A DNA stretch of 64,000 nucleotides from Aureisphaera sp963669405 (GTDB lineage Bacteria; Bacteroidota; Bacteroidia; Flavobacteriales; Flavobacteriaceae). Every line of letters begins with the position of its first letter. The first letter of the stretch is position 1. The translations under genes were made by a program, and so were the position numbers. Of this stretch, positions 36,167-45,160 are shown in pieces. The stretch spans positions 1,984,001 through 2,048,000 of the forward strand of contig CAXXHF010000002.1 in assembly GCA_963669405.2 (NCBI GenBank), given 5' to 3'. The notes under the pieces are model-generated. The model made no database searches and was not told the origin of the DNA. It saw nothing but the letters and a program-made list of their open reading frames with translations.

Positions 36167-37273
36167 TTATTGATCGTTTAATAAGAGCACTAAAGTAGAA
36201 ATCACGATAATTATAGAAAGGACAAAGAGGAAAATCTTCCAGAAAGAATAAGGTCTTTTGCCAGACAACGCTCCTGTTTGTCCATTTACAAAGAAGTTAT
36301 ATCGTTTTCCTTTAAACACATAAGCACTCACGAATACCGGGAGTAGGATATGTTTAAAGGTTTCTTCGGTCAATTTCATGTTTAAAGAGTGTACTCTCTG
36401 GGTATCACCACCAATATCCCGTCGTACCCAACGATCAGCTATTCGTTCAGCTTCTTTATTAGATTGCAGGTGTCCTTCTTTAAGAGGTATCGTGTACTTT
36501 TCAGTAACAAAACCTGCTAGATAACTACTATCAAAAGGTTGTAATACCTTAAGATCCCAACGTTCTACTTTGGCAGGAATAATCCCCGAACGTTGTTTGG
36601 AAGCTTTTATAAGAGTATCGTCCACAAAACCCGAAATACTTCCACTGGCAGGACTCCATCGGGTTCTTCGCTCTTGTCGAGTACGGGTTACCGTTTTTCC
36701 ATTTACGGTAGTGGTATATGGAACAGATACATAATAGTAATCCCCTCGCTGTCCTGTATAAGTAGCAAATAATTGGGCATCGAAGGTCCAATAGGGAACA
36801 TAGAGCCCTTTGGTGTTTTGAGGATCTAACGATGCTTTTTTTAATTTGTTAGGAGCCCACCAAAGTTTTTTGACCCATCCCTTAAAAATTTGATGCGCCC
36901 GTTTCTGATCAATCTGAAACGGCAATACTGCTCCGGGAAGAATCCACTCCTCTTTGCGAATGTCCTCGATGATTAATGGAGAGCTACAATAGACACAGTG
37001 TAATGATTTGTAATTTTCCTCCACATGCTGATTGGCCCCACAGTTTTTACAGGTAAGCATAGATATAGCTTCGCTGTGTGACTGAGAGCCTAAGGCTTCT
37101 AAATAAGGCTTTAGTTCTAGCTCTTCAAATCCACTTTCGGAAGGCGCAATTTCTTGGGTATGCCCACAATAATCACACTCCAATTGCGTAGTCCCAGGGG
37201 CATATACAAGTTCTGCCCCACAATTGATACAGGATTTCTTAAGCTCGGACTTTTGAATGGGTGTGTCTTGCAT
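36167..37273 (-). CDS. Double zinc-ribbon membrane protein (YdjG-like)
   Basis: The 368-residue protein has two zinc ribbons at the N terminus: Cys15, Cys18, Cys33, Cys36 and Cys75, Cys78, Cys93, Cys96. A soluble middle domain follows (LPFQIDQKRAHQIFKGWVKK, LYVPYWTFDAQLFATYTGQR), and a single membrane helix lies near the C terminus (about 344-365). Such proteins resemble B. subtilis YdjG, which pairs with the SPFH protein YdjI at membrane stress sites. The gene directly downstream of the SPFH-GYF gene here supports that comparison, though no PspA homologue is nearby. Confidence 0.75.
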   Translation of the reverse strand: MQDTPIQKSELKKSCINCGAELVYAPGTTQLECDYCGHTQEIAPSESGFEELELKPYLEALGSQSHSEAISMLTCKNCGANQHVEENYKSLHCVYCSSPLIIEDIRKEEWILPGAVLPFQIDQKRAHQIFKGWVKKLWWAPNKLKKASLDPQNTKGLYVPYWTFDAQLFATYTGQRGDYYYVSVPYTTTVNGKTVTRTRQERRTRWSPASGSISGFVDDTLIKASKQRSGIIPAKVERWDLKVLQPFDSSYLAGFVTEKYTIPLKEGHLQSNKEAERIADRWVRRDIGGDTQRVHSLNMKLTEETFKHILLPVFVSAYVFKGKRYNFFVNGQTGALSGKRPYSFWKIFLFVLSIIIVISTLVLLLNDQ

Positions 37274-37354
37274 TCTAGTTTACATAGAGAAATAAGAGAG
37301 AAGGGAAGATGAATGTAAGATCTCCACTATACTCTTTTTTCTTATCTGAATATT

Positions 37355-38488
37355 TTAGGCTCCGGGTAATGGTGGTGGTGTATTTCCACCTAAAAACGCT
37401 TTTAACTCTTCAACGTCTTTAAGTGCCATCCAAGCGGCCATTCCTTGTTTCCAGACCAAGGTATCCTTGTTTACGGTTCTATTGGCAAAGAGTGCACGAA
37501 GCTGTTCAAAACTTACAGGGCCTGCTTGTTGCCCATTATGAGCATAGAAATATTGCACGGCGGTTGGCATTGGAGGTGGCACTGCTTGTTGTGGCATGGA
37601 GGCAGGTTGAGCTGCTCCCATCTGTGGGTTCATGAGACCGCCCATTTGTTGTGCGAGCACAAAGCCCATTCCCATTCCCATTCCTGCTCCAGCAGTACCG
37701 CCTTCATTAGCAGCGGCAGCTTCAATGGCCTTAGCGGTTTTAAACTTGGTAAGTTTGTCCAGATCCAATTTGTCAATACGGCTATACTCAAAAATCTCTT
37801 TCTTGAGATCTTCTGGCATAGATACATTTTCAATGTAAAATCGCTCTAAAGAAATTCCTACGCTCTGAAACTCAGGTTGCATAACCTCTTGGCAGGTTTC
37901 ACTCAATTCGGAAGTATTGGCCGCATAGAGTTCTATAGGCAAATTGGCTTCCCCAACAGTATCGGTAAAGCGTGTAGCAATTAAACTTTTAAGATGTTCG
38001 TTGATTTCGAAATTGGTGAAATTGTTATCTGTTCCTACAATATCCACAATGAACTTTCCTGCATCACTGATTTTAAAGGCGTAGGTTCCAAAAGCACGGA
38101 TTTCTACCAATCCAAAACGTTCATCGTTAAGGGTGATTGGGTTTTTGGTGCCCCATTTCTCATCTGTAAAGAGGTGGGTGTTCACAAAGTACACTTCGGC
38201 TTTGAAAGGACTGTTAAATCCATATTTCCACCCTTTTAGTGTAGCCAAAATGGGAAGATTTTGCGTATCCAGCGTATAAGTACCGGGAGTAAATACATCA
38301 GCTAATTGACCTTCATTTACAAAAACAGCGGTTTGCCCTTCCCGAACAATGAGCTTGGCTCCGTTCTTTATTTCGTTCTGATAACGTTCAAATCGATGGC
38401 AAATGGTATCATCTGTGTAATCCAGCCATTCTATGATATCTATAAATTCATTGCTTAGCTTTTCTTTTATTTTGTCAAAAAGTCCCAT
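37355..38488 (-). CDS. SPFH-domain protein with GYF_2 domain (YdjI-like)
   Basis: The 377-residue protein has an SPFH/virion-core-protein-like domain from about residue 30 to 250 (AKLIVREGQTAVFVNEGQL, VGISLERFYIENVSMPEDLK). An Ala/Gly/Met-rich and Pro-rich linker with GMGMGMGF follows, and the last part is a GYF_2 domain (YFYAHNGQQAGPVSFEQLR, LVWKQGMAAWMAL). GYF_2 domains bind proline-rich peptides and are often found on membrane-associated scaffold proteins. It is 81 bases upstream of the zinc-ribbon membrane protein, a known neighbour type. Confidence 0.85.
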   Translation of the reverse strand: MGLFDKIKEKLSNEFIDIIEWLDYTDDTICHRFERYQNEIKNGAKLIVREGQTAVFVNEGQLADVFTPGTYTLDTQNLPILATLKGWKYGFNSPFKAEVYFVNTHLFTDEKWGTKNPITLNDERFGLVEIRAFGTYAFKISDAGKFIVDIVGTDNNFTNFEINEHLKSLIATRFTDTVGEANLPIELYAANTSELSETCQEVMQPEFQSVGISLERFYIENVSMPEDLKKEIFEYSRIDKLDLDKLTKFKTAKAIEAAAANEGGTAGAGMGMGMGFVLAQQMGGLMNPQMGAAQPASMPQQAVPPPMPTAVQYFYAHNGQQAGPVSFEQLRALFANRTVNKDTLVWKQGMAAWMALKDVEELKAFLGGNTPPPLPGA

Positions 38489-38547
38489 ATCTGTTGGTAT
38501 TTATTATAGTTGAATTTTAAAATTAGTGAATAAATGGAAATCTAAGG

Positions 38548-39684
38548 TTAACTATACTTTACTTTCCTAAGAATTCGAGTAGAATCTTTAAATGATTGGT
38601 ATTCATTTCCCCCCATTTGTTTCAAAAAAGGTTTCACTTCCAATAATTTTTCTTTGGCATCCTGAAAATCATTTAGGTAACAAATGAGATAAGTAGCGGG
38701 GAGATGCTTCAAATCTTTCTTGTCTTGAGGGCGAAGACTTATGCCCTTTTTTAATTTTTCAACCAAGGCATTATTGGTGTTGTAAATGTGATATAAAGTG
38801 CGTTTGTTGAATTGAGGGGGATTGAAAATAAGTTGGGAATCGATATTGTAAAAACCGTTTTCGTAAAAGGTAATTGTCACTTTTTCCAAAGGATAGTATT
38901 TGTAGCTTTCATTCAATCCTAAATGTACGTATTCGGTAATGATGAATGTGCCTTCATTATAGGAAATACTTACTTCGTCCAAGGTAGAATAGAACAAACG
39001 TACTTGCTCGTTAATCAATTCAATATCCATTCTAGAGTAGTAGGTTTCCCCCTCAACTAGTTTGGTGTTTCCGGCCCAGCAAACCACGAATTGTTCTTTG
39101 AAGACTTTATAATGCGACTCCAGGTCACTATGCCGAACATTGATAAAATCAATAACTCCACCTAAGGTGTGTTCAATATTGTTTTTAGCTCTGTTTTCTA
39201 TGGATCGAACTATTTTGGAATTGACATCCTTGATTTCGATATCAAAATCCTTGGGCATGGAAATACTTCCATCACGCATAAAAATAGAACCGCCCCAATA
39301 TTTCCAGATATTTTTCCGCAAAGAGGTAATCTCGCCAGTAGGGCGAATAGTTACCAATCCTACTACTTTATCATCTGGCAAGTGTGGAAACATAACATTT
39401 TCATACGCTATAAGCGGGGGGTTGCTCAGGTAAGCATTTACTAGATTTTGGATTTTACTGTCATCGAAGAAATCCACTCCACGAATTTCATTGCCTTCAT
39501 CCTCTACGCCAATAACAATGTAACTATTATTGGCTGGATTGCTGTTGCTAAGTGCGCAGATGTGTTTTAAAAACTTAGCCTTTCCTTCCTTGCTTCCTAG
39601 ATCAATCTTTCGCTTTTTATCATAAAAACTGCTCTCATCATTGTGAGCCAGTAGCTGTTTAATAAGTAAGCGTTTATTGATCAT
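38548..39684 (-). CDS. AlbA_2-domain protein (Schlafen-like)
   Basis: The 378-residue protein has an N-terminal AlbA_2 domain: LLAHNDESSFYDKKRKIDL, then KFLKHICALSNSNPANNSYI and IVIGVEDEGNEIRGVDF. AlbA_2 proteins are loosely called ATP-binding or Schlafen-like and are found as regulators or nucleic-acid binding proteins. The remaining 200 residues have no family I know. It is in line with the SPFH gene 59 bases downstream and the SDR gene 15 bases upstream. Confidence 0.75.
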   Translation of the reverse strand: MINKRLLIKQLLAHNDESSFYDKKRKIDLGSKEGKAKFLKHICALSNSNPANNSYIVIGVEDEGNEIRGVDFFDDSKIQNLVNAYLSNPPLIAYENVMFPHLPDDKVVGLVTIRPTGEITSLRKNIWKYWGGSIFMRDGSISMPKDFDIEIKDVNSKIVRSIENRAKNNIEHTLGGVIDFINVRHSDLESHYKVFKEQFVVCWAGNTKLVEGETYYSRMDIELINEQVRLFYSTLDEVSISYNEGTFIITEYVHLGLNESYKYYPLEKVTITFYENGFYNIDSQLIFNPPQFNKRTLYHIYNTNNALVEKLKKGISLRPQDKKDLKHLPATYLICYLNDFQDAKEKLLEVKPFLKQMGGNEYQSFKDSTRILRKVKYS

Positions 39685-39699
39685 ATATTTTGAAAGAAT

Positions 39700-40467
39700 C
39701 TAAAGGCTTTTTTTGTTAACAATGGTACTGCTTGCTTGGTCCAGACACATCACTGTGAGATCAGCAATGTTTACATGAGCAGGTCTTGTAAGGGCAAACC
39801 AAATGATATCGGCAATATCCTCAGGTAATAGGGGTTGATAGTTTTGGTACACTTTTTCTGCCTTTTCAACATCTCCTTTAAAACGGACTTCGCTAAATTC
39901 TGTTTGAACCAATCCCGGATTAATTCCACTTACTTTTATGCCTTTACCATTAAGATCCATTCGCATTCCTTGGGTAATAGCATCTACAGCATGCTTACTT
40001 GCACAGTACACATTTCCTTTGGGATAAACTTCTTTTCCAGCAGTAGATCCAATATTAATAATATGTCCATTTTTTTGCTGAAGCATCTTCGGCAAAATAA
40101 CTTTGGAAACATACAATAGTCCTTTTACATTAATATCCAACATAGCATCCCAATCATCCATACTTCCTTCATGAATAGGATCTAGACCATGGGCGTTCCC
40201 TGCATTGTTGATGAGAATGTTAATATCTGAAAATTCCTCAGGAAGACTTTCAATGGCTTTAAAAACATTTTTACGATCACGAACGTCGAAGTTCAGTGTA
40301 ATCACCTTTGTTTTGGTAGAAAGACGCTCTTTCATTGAATCCAGGCGATCTTGTCTTCTTCCACACAGTATGAGACATACTCCGTTATTGGCGAGCAATT
40401 CAGCTGTAGACTTTCCAATCCCAGAAGTGGCTCCAGTAATAAGCGCGATTCGGTTTAATGTGTTCAT
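39700..40467 (-). CDS. Short-chain dehydrogenase/reductase
   Basis: This 255-residue classical SDR has TGATSGIG (11-18) for NAD(P) binding, NNAG (87-90), catalytic Ser141 and the YxxxK pair Tyr154/Lys158 in YCASK. CGRR at the end of the second strand suggests NADP preference. It is close to the YdfG type that acts on 3-hydroxy acids such as serine or allo-threonine, which is inference. It begins 12 bases after the aldo-keto reductase stop, so both are probably one unit. Confidence 0.92.
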   Translation of the reverse strand: MNTLNRIALITGATSGIGKSTAELLANNGVCLILCGRRQDRLDSMKERLSTKTKVITLNFDVRDRKNVFKAIESLPEEFSDINILINNAGNAHGLDPIHEGSMDDWDAMLDINVKGLLYVSKVILPKMLQQKNGHIINIGSTAGKEVYPKGNVYCASKHAVDAITQGMRMDLNGKGIKVSGINPGLVQTEFSEVRFKGDVEKAEKVYQNYQPLLPEDIADIIWFALTRPAHVNIADLTVMCLDQASSTIVNKKSL

Positions 40468-40479
40468 TTAAAAATAATT

Positions 40480-41349
40480 TTAAGGGACTTTATGTCCTTG
40501 ACTGGCCACTAACATTTTGAACCAATCTACTTTGGTTAGCGGAATTTCTGCGGCCTTTGAGGCCAAGGAAATACGATCTTTGCTAGTGGTTCCTATAACG
40601 GGGTGAATACCAGCAGGGTGTTTTAGAATCCAAGCCAATAGTAATTGATCCTTGGAGGCATTGTATTTTTTGCTAAGCTCATCCAAGATTTTATGAATAC
40701 GATCAGTCTGTTCATCTTGCTCTCTAAAAACTTTTCCAAGAGGGCTCCAACACATAGGGGTAATTGCATTTAACTGCATGAAATCCAGTGTGCCATCAAA
40801 CATCGTTTGATGAGCCGTTAGGCTGAATTCAATCTGATTTGCATAAATAAATTCCCTACTATCAATTAACTGCATTTGAGAAACCGTAAAGTTGGAAACC
40901 CCAAAACTCCTGATTAGATTTTTTTCCATTAGATGAGCAATTCCTTTCTTGATTTCATCTCGATCCATAAGCGGACTCGGTCGGTGTAGTAATAACAAAT
41001 CCAGATAATTACATTGAAGGTCGTTTATTGATTTTTCAGCACTCCAAATAATATAATCCGCATCATATTGATAATGTTTTATTTCATTATCACGCGTATC
41101 TCCAACATATTGAATACCACATTTGGAGATAATTTGAATTTTATCTCTGGAAATACCACTCTCACTAAAAGCTTGGCCAAAATCATTTTCGGTGGTATAA
41201 TCGCCATAAATATCTGCATGATCGAAGGTCGTTATGCCCAAATCCAGACAATGGTGTAAAAGCGAAACCATCTCTTTTTTAGGGAGTTGCTTGCCCCAAG
41301 CCCCCCAAGTCATGCATCCTTGAATAATTTTTGAAAATTTTGGTTCCAT
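40480..41349 (-). CDS. Aldo/keto reductase
   Basis: The 289-residue TIM-barrel oxidoreductase has TTFDHADIYGDY (catalytic Asp and Tyr), the Lys in IISKCGIQY and the conserved DLLLLHRPSP strand. The family signature continues with FGVSNFTVSQM and, near the end, PVIGTTSKDRI, which binds NADPH. The likely role is reduction of an aldehyde or ketone; the substrate is unknown. Its promoter must lie in the 168-base gap shared with the divergent moxR operon. Confidence 0.92.
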   Translation of the reverse strand: MEPKFSKIIQGCMTWGAWGKQLPKKEMVSLLHHCLDLGITTFDHADIYGDYTTENDFGQAFSESGISRDKIQIISKCGIQYVGDTRDNEIKHYQYDADYIIWSAEKSINDLQCNYLDLLLLHRPSPLMDRDEIKKGIAHLMEKNLIRSFGVSNFTVSQMQLIDSREFIYANQIEFSLTAHQTMFDGTLDFMQLNAITPMCWSPLGKVFREQDEQTDRIHKILDELSKKYNASKDQLLLAWILKHPAGIHPVIGTTSKDRISLASKAAEIPLTKVDWFKMLVASQGHKVP

Positions 41350-41517
41350 TTTTTATTTTTATCGCGTCTTAAAGTTAAAAATTTGAAATTAGTAAAAAGT
41401 GCGTTAGCCCTTTTATTTACTAGAAGTTTTAACCAATTGTTAACAGCAACTCTCAGTATAAATATTGAATTTGCATCCCATTCAAAATAGGAATGCCTTT
41501 ATTGAACTAAAATATAT

Positions 41518-42522
41518 ATGGAACAGACAGCTACTGCCCTTGATATAGGAGCATTGAATGAGAAAATAGAAAAGGAAAGTGCCTTTGTGGATATCCTTAC
41601 TTTGGAAATTAACAAGGTGATTGTTGGACAAAAGCACATGGTAGAACGATTGCTCATTGGTTTGTTAGGCCAAGGGCATATACTTCTGGAAGGAGTTCCT
41701 GGGTTGGCCAAAACATTAGCAATCAACACGCTATCTAAGGCCGTTCATGGATCGTTTAGCCGTATACAGTTTACGCCAGATTTGTTGCCTGCAGATGTGG
41801 TGGGAACATTAATCTATAACATGAAGGCGAACGATTTCAGCATTAAGAAAGGGCCCATATTTGCCAATTTTGTATTGGCAGATGAGATAAATAGGGCACC
41901 CGCCAAAGTTCAGTCAGCACTCTTGGAAGCAATGCAGGAAAAACAGGTGACCATTGGGGATGACACATTTATTTTGGAGAAACCATTCCTGGTAATGGCT
42001 ACCCAAAACCCTATTGAACAGGAAGGAACCTATCCACTTCCAGAAGCTCAGGTGGATCGTTTTATGTTAAAAACAGTGATTAAATATCCAAAACTGGAAG
42101 AAGAGCAACTTATTATCCGTCAAAATTTAAAGGGTGGATTTGAGCAAGTGAATCCCGTTGTAAGTATAGATCAGATAAAAAGAGCACAAGAAGCAGTTCG
42201 TGAGGTATACATGGACGAAAAGATTGAAAAATACATTTTGGATATCATTTTTGCGACCAGAACCCCAGAAAATTATGGTTTGAGTGAAATAAAAGCCTTG
42301 ATTGGATTTGGAGCCTCTCCAAGGGGTAGTATTAATTTGGCTGCTGCTGCCAAATGTTATGCCTTTATTAAGAGAAGAGGGTATGTAATTCCTGAAGATG
42401 TTCGCGCCGTGGTTCATGATGTATTGCGCCATCGGATTGGGATTACTTATGAAGCCGAAGCAGAAAATATTACTTCAGAAGACATTATTAATAAGATCGT
42501 AAACGTGATCGAAGTGCCTTAA
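41518..42522 (+). CDS. MoxR-family AAA ATPase
   Basis: The 334-residue AAA+ protein has Walker A GVPGLAKT (59-66) and Walker B ADEINRAP with Asp122-Glu123. NPIEQEGTYPLPEAQVDRF is the sensor region typical of MoxR/RavA relatives. These ATPases act as chaperones for von Willebrand factor domain proteins. Here it opens the bat operon, and the VWA proteins BatA and BatB are its expected clients. The upstream gap contains TGAATTTG at 41466-41473, an imperfect -7 element. Confidence 0.95.
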   Translation: MEQTATALDIGALNEKIEKESAFVDILTLEINKVIVGQKHMVERLLIGLLGQGHILLEGVPGLAKTLAINTLSKAVHGSFSRIQFTPDLLPADVVGTLIYNMKANDFSIKKGPIFANFVLADEINRAPAKVQSALLEAMQEKQVTIGDDTFILEKPFLVMATQNPIEQEGTYPLPEAQVDRFMLKTVIKYPKLEEEQLIIRQNLKGGFEQVNPVVSIDQIKRAQEAVREVYMDEKIEKYILDIIFATRTPENYGLSEIKALIGFGASPRGSINLAAAAKCYAFIKRRGYVIPEDVRAVVHDVLRHRIGITYEAEAENITSEDIINKIVNVIEVP

Positions 42523-42602
42523 ATAGGTACACCAGATTCAGTATAAGTAGTTTCATTACCAATATCCTAACTGATTCTCCTTCCAAATGTTTGCTGAAAA
42601 GT

Positions 42603-43469
42603 ATGGACACGAAAGAACTTCTTAAAAAAGTACGTAAAATCGAAATTAAAACACGTCGTCTTAGCGATCATGTGTTTGGTGGCGAGTACCATAGTACCTT
42701 TAAAGGTCGTGGAATGACTTTTTCTGAAGTGAGACAATATCAGTTTGGAGATGATGTGCGTAATATTGATTGGAATGTAACTGCCCGCTACAATGAACCC
42801 TTTATAAAGGTATTTGAAGAAGAACGAGAACTCACTATGATGCTTGTGGCAGATATTAGTGGTTCCGAATTTTTTGGAACAGATACCCAATTCAAAAATG
42901 AGATCATTACCGAAATTGCCGCAACGTTGGCGTTTTCGGCCATGCAGAATAACGATAAAATTGGGTTGATTCTTTTTTCAGATGAAATCGAATTGTTCAT
43001 CCCTCCCAAGAAAGGAAAGTCTCATGTACTTCGTATTATCCGTGAACTGATTGAATTTCGGCCCAAAAGTAAAAAAACAGATGTTGCGCAAGCATTGAAA
43101 TATCTAACCAATGTGATGAAAAAGAAAGCCATTGTTTTTGTGCTTTCTGATTTTATTACAGAAGGTTATCGAGATACACTTAAAATTGTAGCCAAAAAAC
43201 ACGATGTAACCGGGATACGTATTTATGATCGTAGGGAAGAAGATATTCCAAATTTGGGAATGGTACAGATGAAAGACGAAGAAACGGGAGAGCTTATACT
43301 AGTCAACACAGGTTCCAAAAGTGTACGTCGCAATTATAGTAAGTATTATAAGGAACGTGTGGAAGAATTTAACGATGCATTCCTTAAAAGTGGTGCTGGA
43401 GTATTGAGTTGTCGAGTAGATGAGAGTTATGTGAAGAAATTATTGGGGTATTTCAAACGAAGAGGATAA
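42603..43469 (+). CDS. DUF58 protein (bat operon)
   Basis: The protein has about 288 residues. The DUF58 signature HSTFKGRGMTFSEVRQYQFG and DVRNIDWNVTARYNEPFIK lies near residue 25-65. A VWA-like fold follows (MLVADISGSEFFGT with a DxSGS metal site). It is the standard partner of MoxR. The start is the ATG at 42603; TTG at 42591 would lengthen it by four residues. Confidence 0.93.
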   Translation: MDTKELLKKVRKIEIKTRRLSDHVFGGEYHSTFKGRGMTFSEVRQYQFGDDVRNIDWNVTARYNEPFIKVFEEERELTMMLVADISGSEFFGTDTQFKNEIITEIAATLAFSAMQNNDKIGLILFSDEIELFIPPKKGKSHVLRIIRELIEFRPKSKKTDVAQALKYLTNVMKKKAIVFVLSDFITEGYRDTLKIVAKKHDVTGIRIYDRREEDIPNLGMVQMKDEETGELILVNTGSKSVRRNYSKYYKERVEEFNDAFLKSGAGVLSCRVDESYVKKLLGYFKRRG

Positions 43470-43474
43470 TTAGG

Positions 43475-45160
43475 ATGATAGTACATAATGGATATGATGG
43501 TTTTTTAAGAAAAGGGAAAATAAATTCCTTTATACTATTATCATTTTTCCTTTTTCTTTTTCACAACCTTTCGGCTCAAGTAACTTCCTCTGTAGATACT
43601 ACCTTAATTAGAATTGGAGAAGAGATAAAATATACCATCCAAGTAGAAGCAGATACAACCGCATTGGTCCTTTTCCCAGAAGGTCAGAGCTTCGCTCCTT
43701 TAGAAACAATAGAATCCTATAAGACCGATACCACAAAACAGGATTCTAAGTACCTACTGATTAAAAAATACGGCATCACTCAATTCGATTCTGGAACCTA
43801 TAAACTTCCAGCACAACGAGTCATGATAGACGATCGGGTATTTACAACCGATTCTGCATTGGTTGAGGTGCGGGATGTCCCTGTAGATACCACAAAGCAG
43901 AAGATGTTCGATATAAAACCTGTTATCGAAGTAGAACGACCCCCATTCGATTTTACCAAACTATTATATGTGCTAATTCCACTACTTGTACTGGGATTGA
44001 TAGGTTATTTACTTTTCAGGAGAAAGAAACGCAAGGAAGAGCGAGAGAAACAATTACCACCCTATGAAGAGGCTATGGCGGCCCTTCAGGAGTTGGACAC
44101 ACTAGAGTTGTTGAAAGACAATAAATCCAAAGCGTATTATTCATCCTTAACCGAAATTGTAAAACGATACCTTGATCGAGAAGTAGATAGTAGGGCTTTA
44201 GAGAGCACCAGTGATGAACTCATTGAGCGGTTACAACTTCTGAAGGATGCTGGACATTTCGATTTTGATAAAGAAACCATCCAGAAACTGGATGCCATTT
44301 TTAGGCGAGCAGATTTGGTGAAATTTGCCAAGATGAAAGAAGAAAGTGGTCAGGCTCGTGCCGATCGTACCTCTATTGAAGAAATAATTAATGAAACACA
44401 AGAAGTCATTCCAGAACCAACAGAGGAAGAATTACTTCAGAACGAAGTCTATCTTGAAGAATTAAGAAAAAAACAAAAGCGTCAAAAAATAAAGAAAACG
44501 GTTGGTGTTGCAATCTCTGTAGCTATTATGGTCTTAAGCGTAAACATTGCAACGCAAGGTTGGGATTCTGTGAGAGATAGTATTTTTGGAAACGAAATGA
44601 AGAAGTTGGCCGAAGGAAAATGGTATGTAAGTGAATATGGAATTCCGGCTGTAATTGTAGAAACTCCAAAAGTGCTGGAAAGAAAGGAGTTTGTCATTCC
44701 AGAAGAAGCTAAAGGAAAGATGCTTTCTGGAGATCATTTCGAATACAATGACCTAGATGAAGACCTTTTGTGGATATCAGTAATGACATTTACATATGAT
44801 AGGGAACAGGTTCCAGAACAAGAGAATCAGTTGGAAGTTGCTTTAGAAAGTGTGCTTTCAGGATTGGAAGATGATGGAGCTATCAATATGGTGGTGAAAA
44901 AGGAAGAGTTTTCTACTGAAAATGGAATAAATGGGCTTAAGGCCTATGGAGATTTTAATATGAAGAATGATCAAGGCAAGGTATTCAAGGAAAAGCTTGC
45001 CTATGAAATGTTGGCTTTTTCGCAAAACAAAGGATTACAATACATTGGGGTTGTCTACAAAAAAGATGATTTTGATGCCCTGACCATAAAAGATCGAATT
45101 ATAAACTCAGTAGAACTGGAAGTAGATCCATTTCAGCAAAATAAAAAAGAAGAGGAATAA
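43475..45160 (+). CDS. Bat-operon membrane protein, unknown (DUF4381-like region)
   Basis: The 561-residue protein has a signal peptide (LFHNLSAQ), a beta-rich N-terminal region with SVDTTLIRIGEEIKYTIQ, and a membrane helix at about 164-182. A cytoplasmic region EEAMAALQELDTLELLKDNK to YLDREVDSRALESTSDELI follows, as in DUF4381-type proteins of bat operons, then a second helix at about 345-360. The C-terminal domain of about 200 residues is not familiar to me. It overlaps the start of batA by one base (TAATG). It occupies the place where some bat operons have a small DUF4381 protein, so the extra domain is noteworthy. Confidence 0.75.
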   Translation: MIVHNGYDGFLRKGKINSFILLSFFLFLFHNLSAQVTSSVDTTLIRIGEEIKYTIQVEADTTALVLFPEGQSFAPLETIESYKTDTTKQDSKYLLIKKYGITQFDSGTYKLPAQRVMIDDRVFTTDSALVEVRDVPVDTTKQKMFDIKPVIEVERPPFDFTKLLYVLIPLLVLGLIGYLLFRRKKRKEEREKQLPPYEEAMAALQELDTLELLKDNKSKAYYSSLTEIVKRYLDREVDSRALESTSDELIERLQLLKDAGHFDFDKETIQKLDAIFRRADLVKFAKMKEESGQARADRTSIEEIINETQEVIPEPTEEELLQNEVYLEELRKKQKRQKIKKTVGVAISVAIMVLSVNIATQGWDSVRDSIFGNEMKKLAEGKWYVSEYGIPAVIVETPKVLERKEFVIPEEAKGKMLSGDHFEYNDLDEDLLWISVMTFTYDREQVPEQENQLEVALESVLSGLEDDGAINMVVKKEEFSTENGINGLKAYGDFNMKNDQGKVFKEKLAYEMLAFSQNKGLQYIGVVYKKDDFDALTIKDRIINSVELEVDPFQQNKKEEE

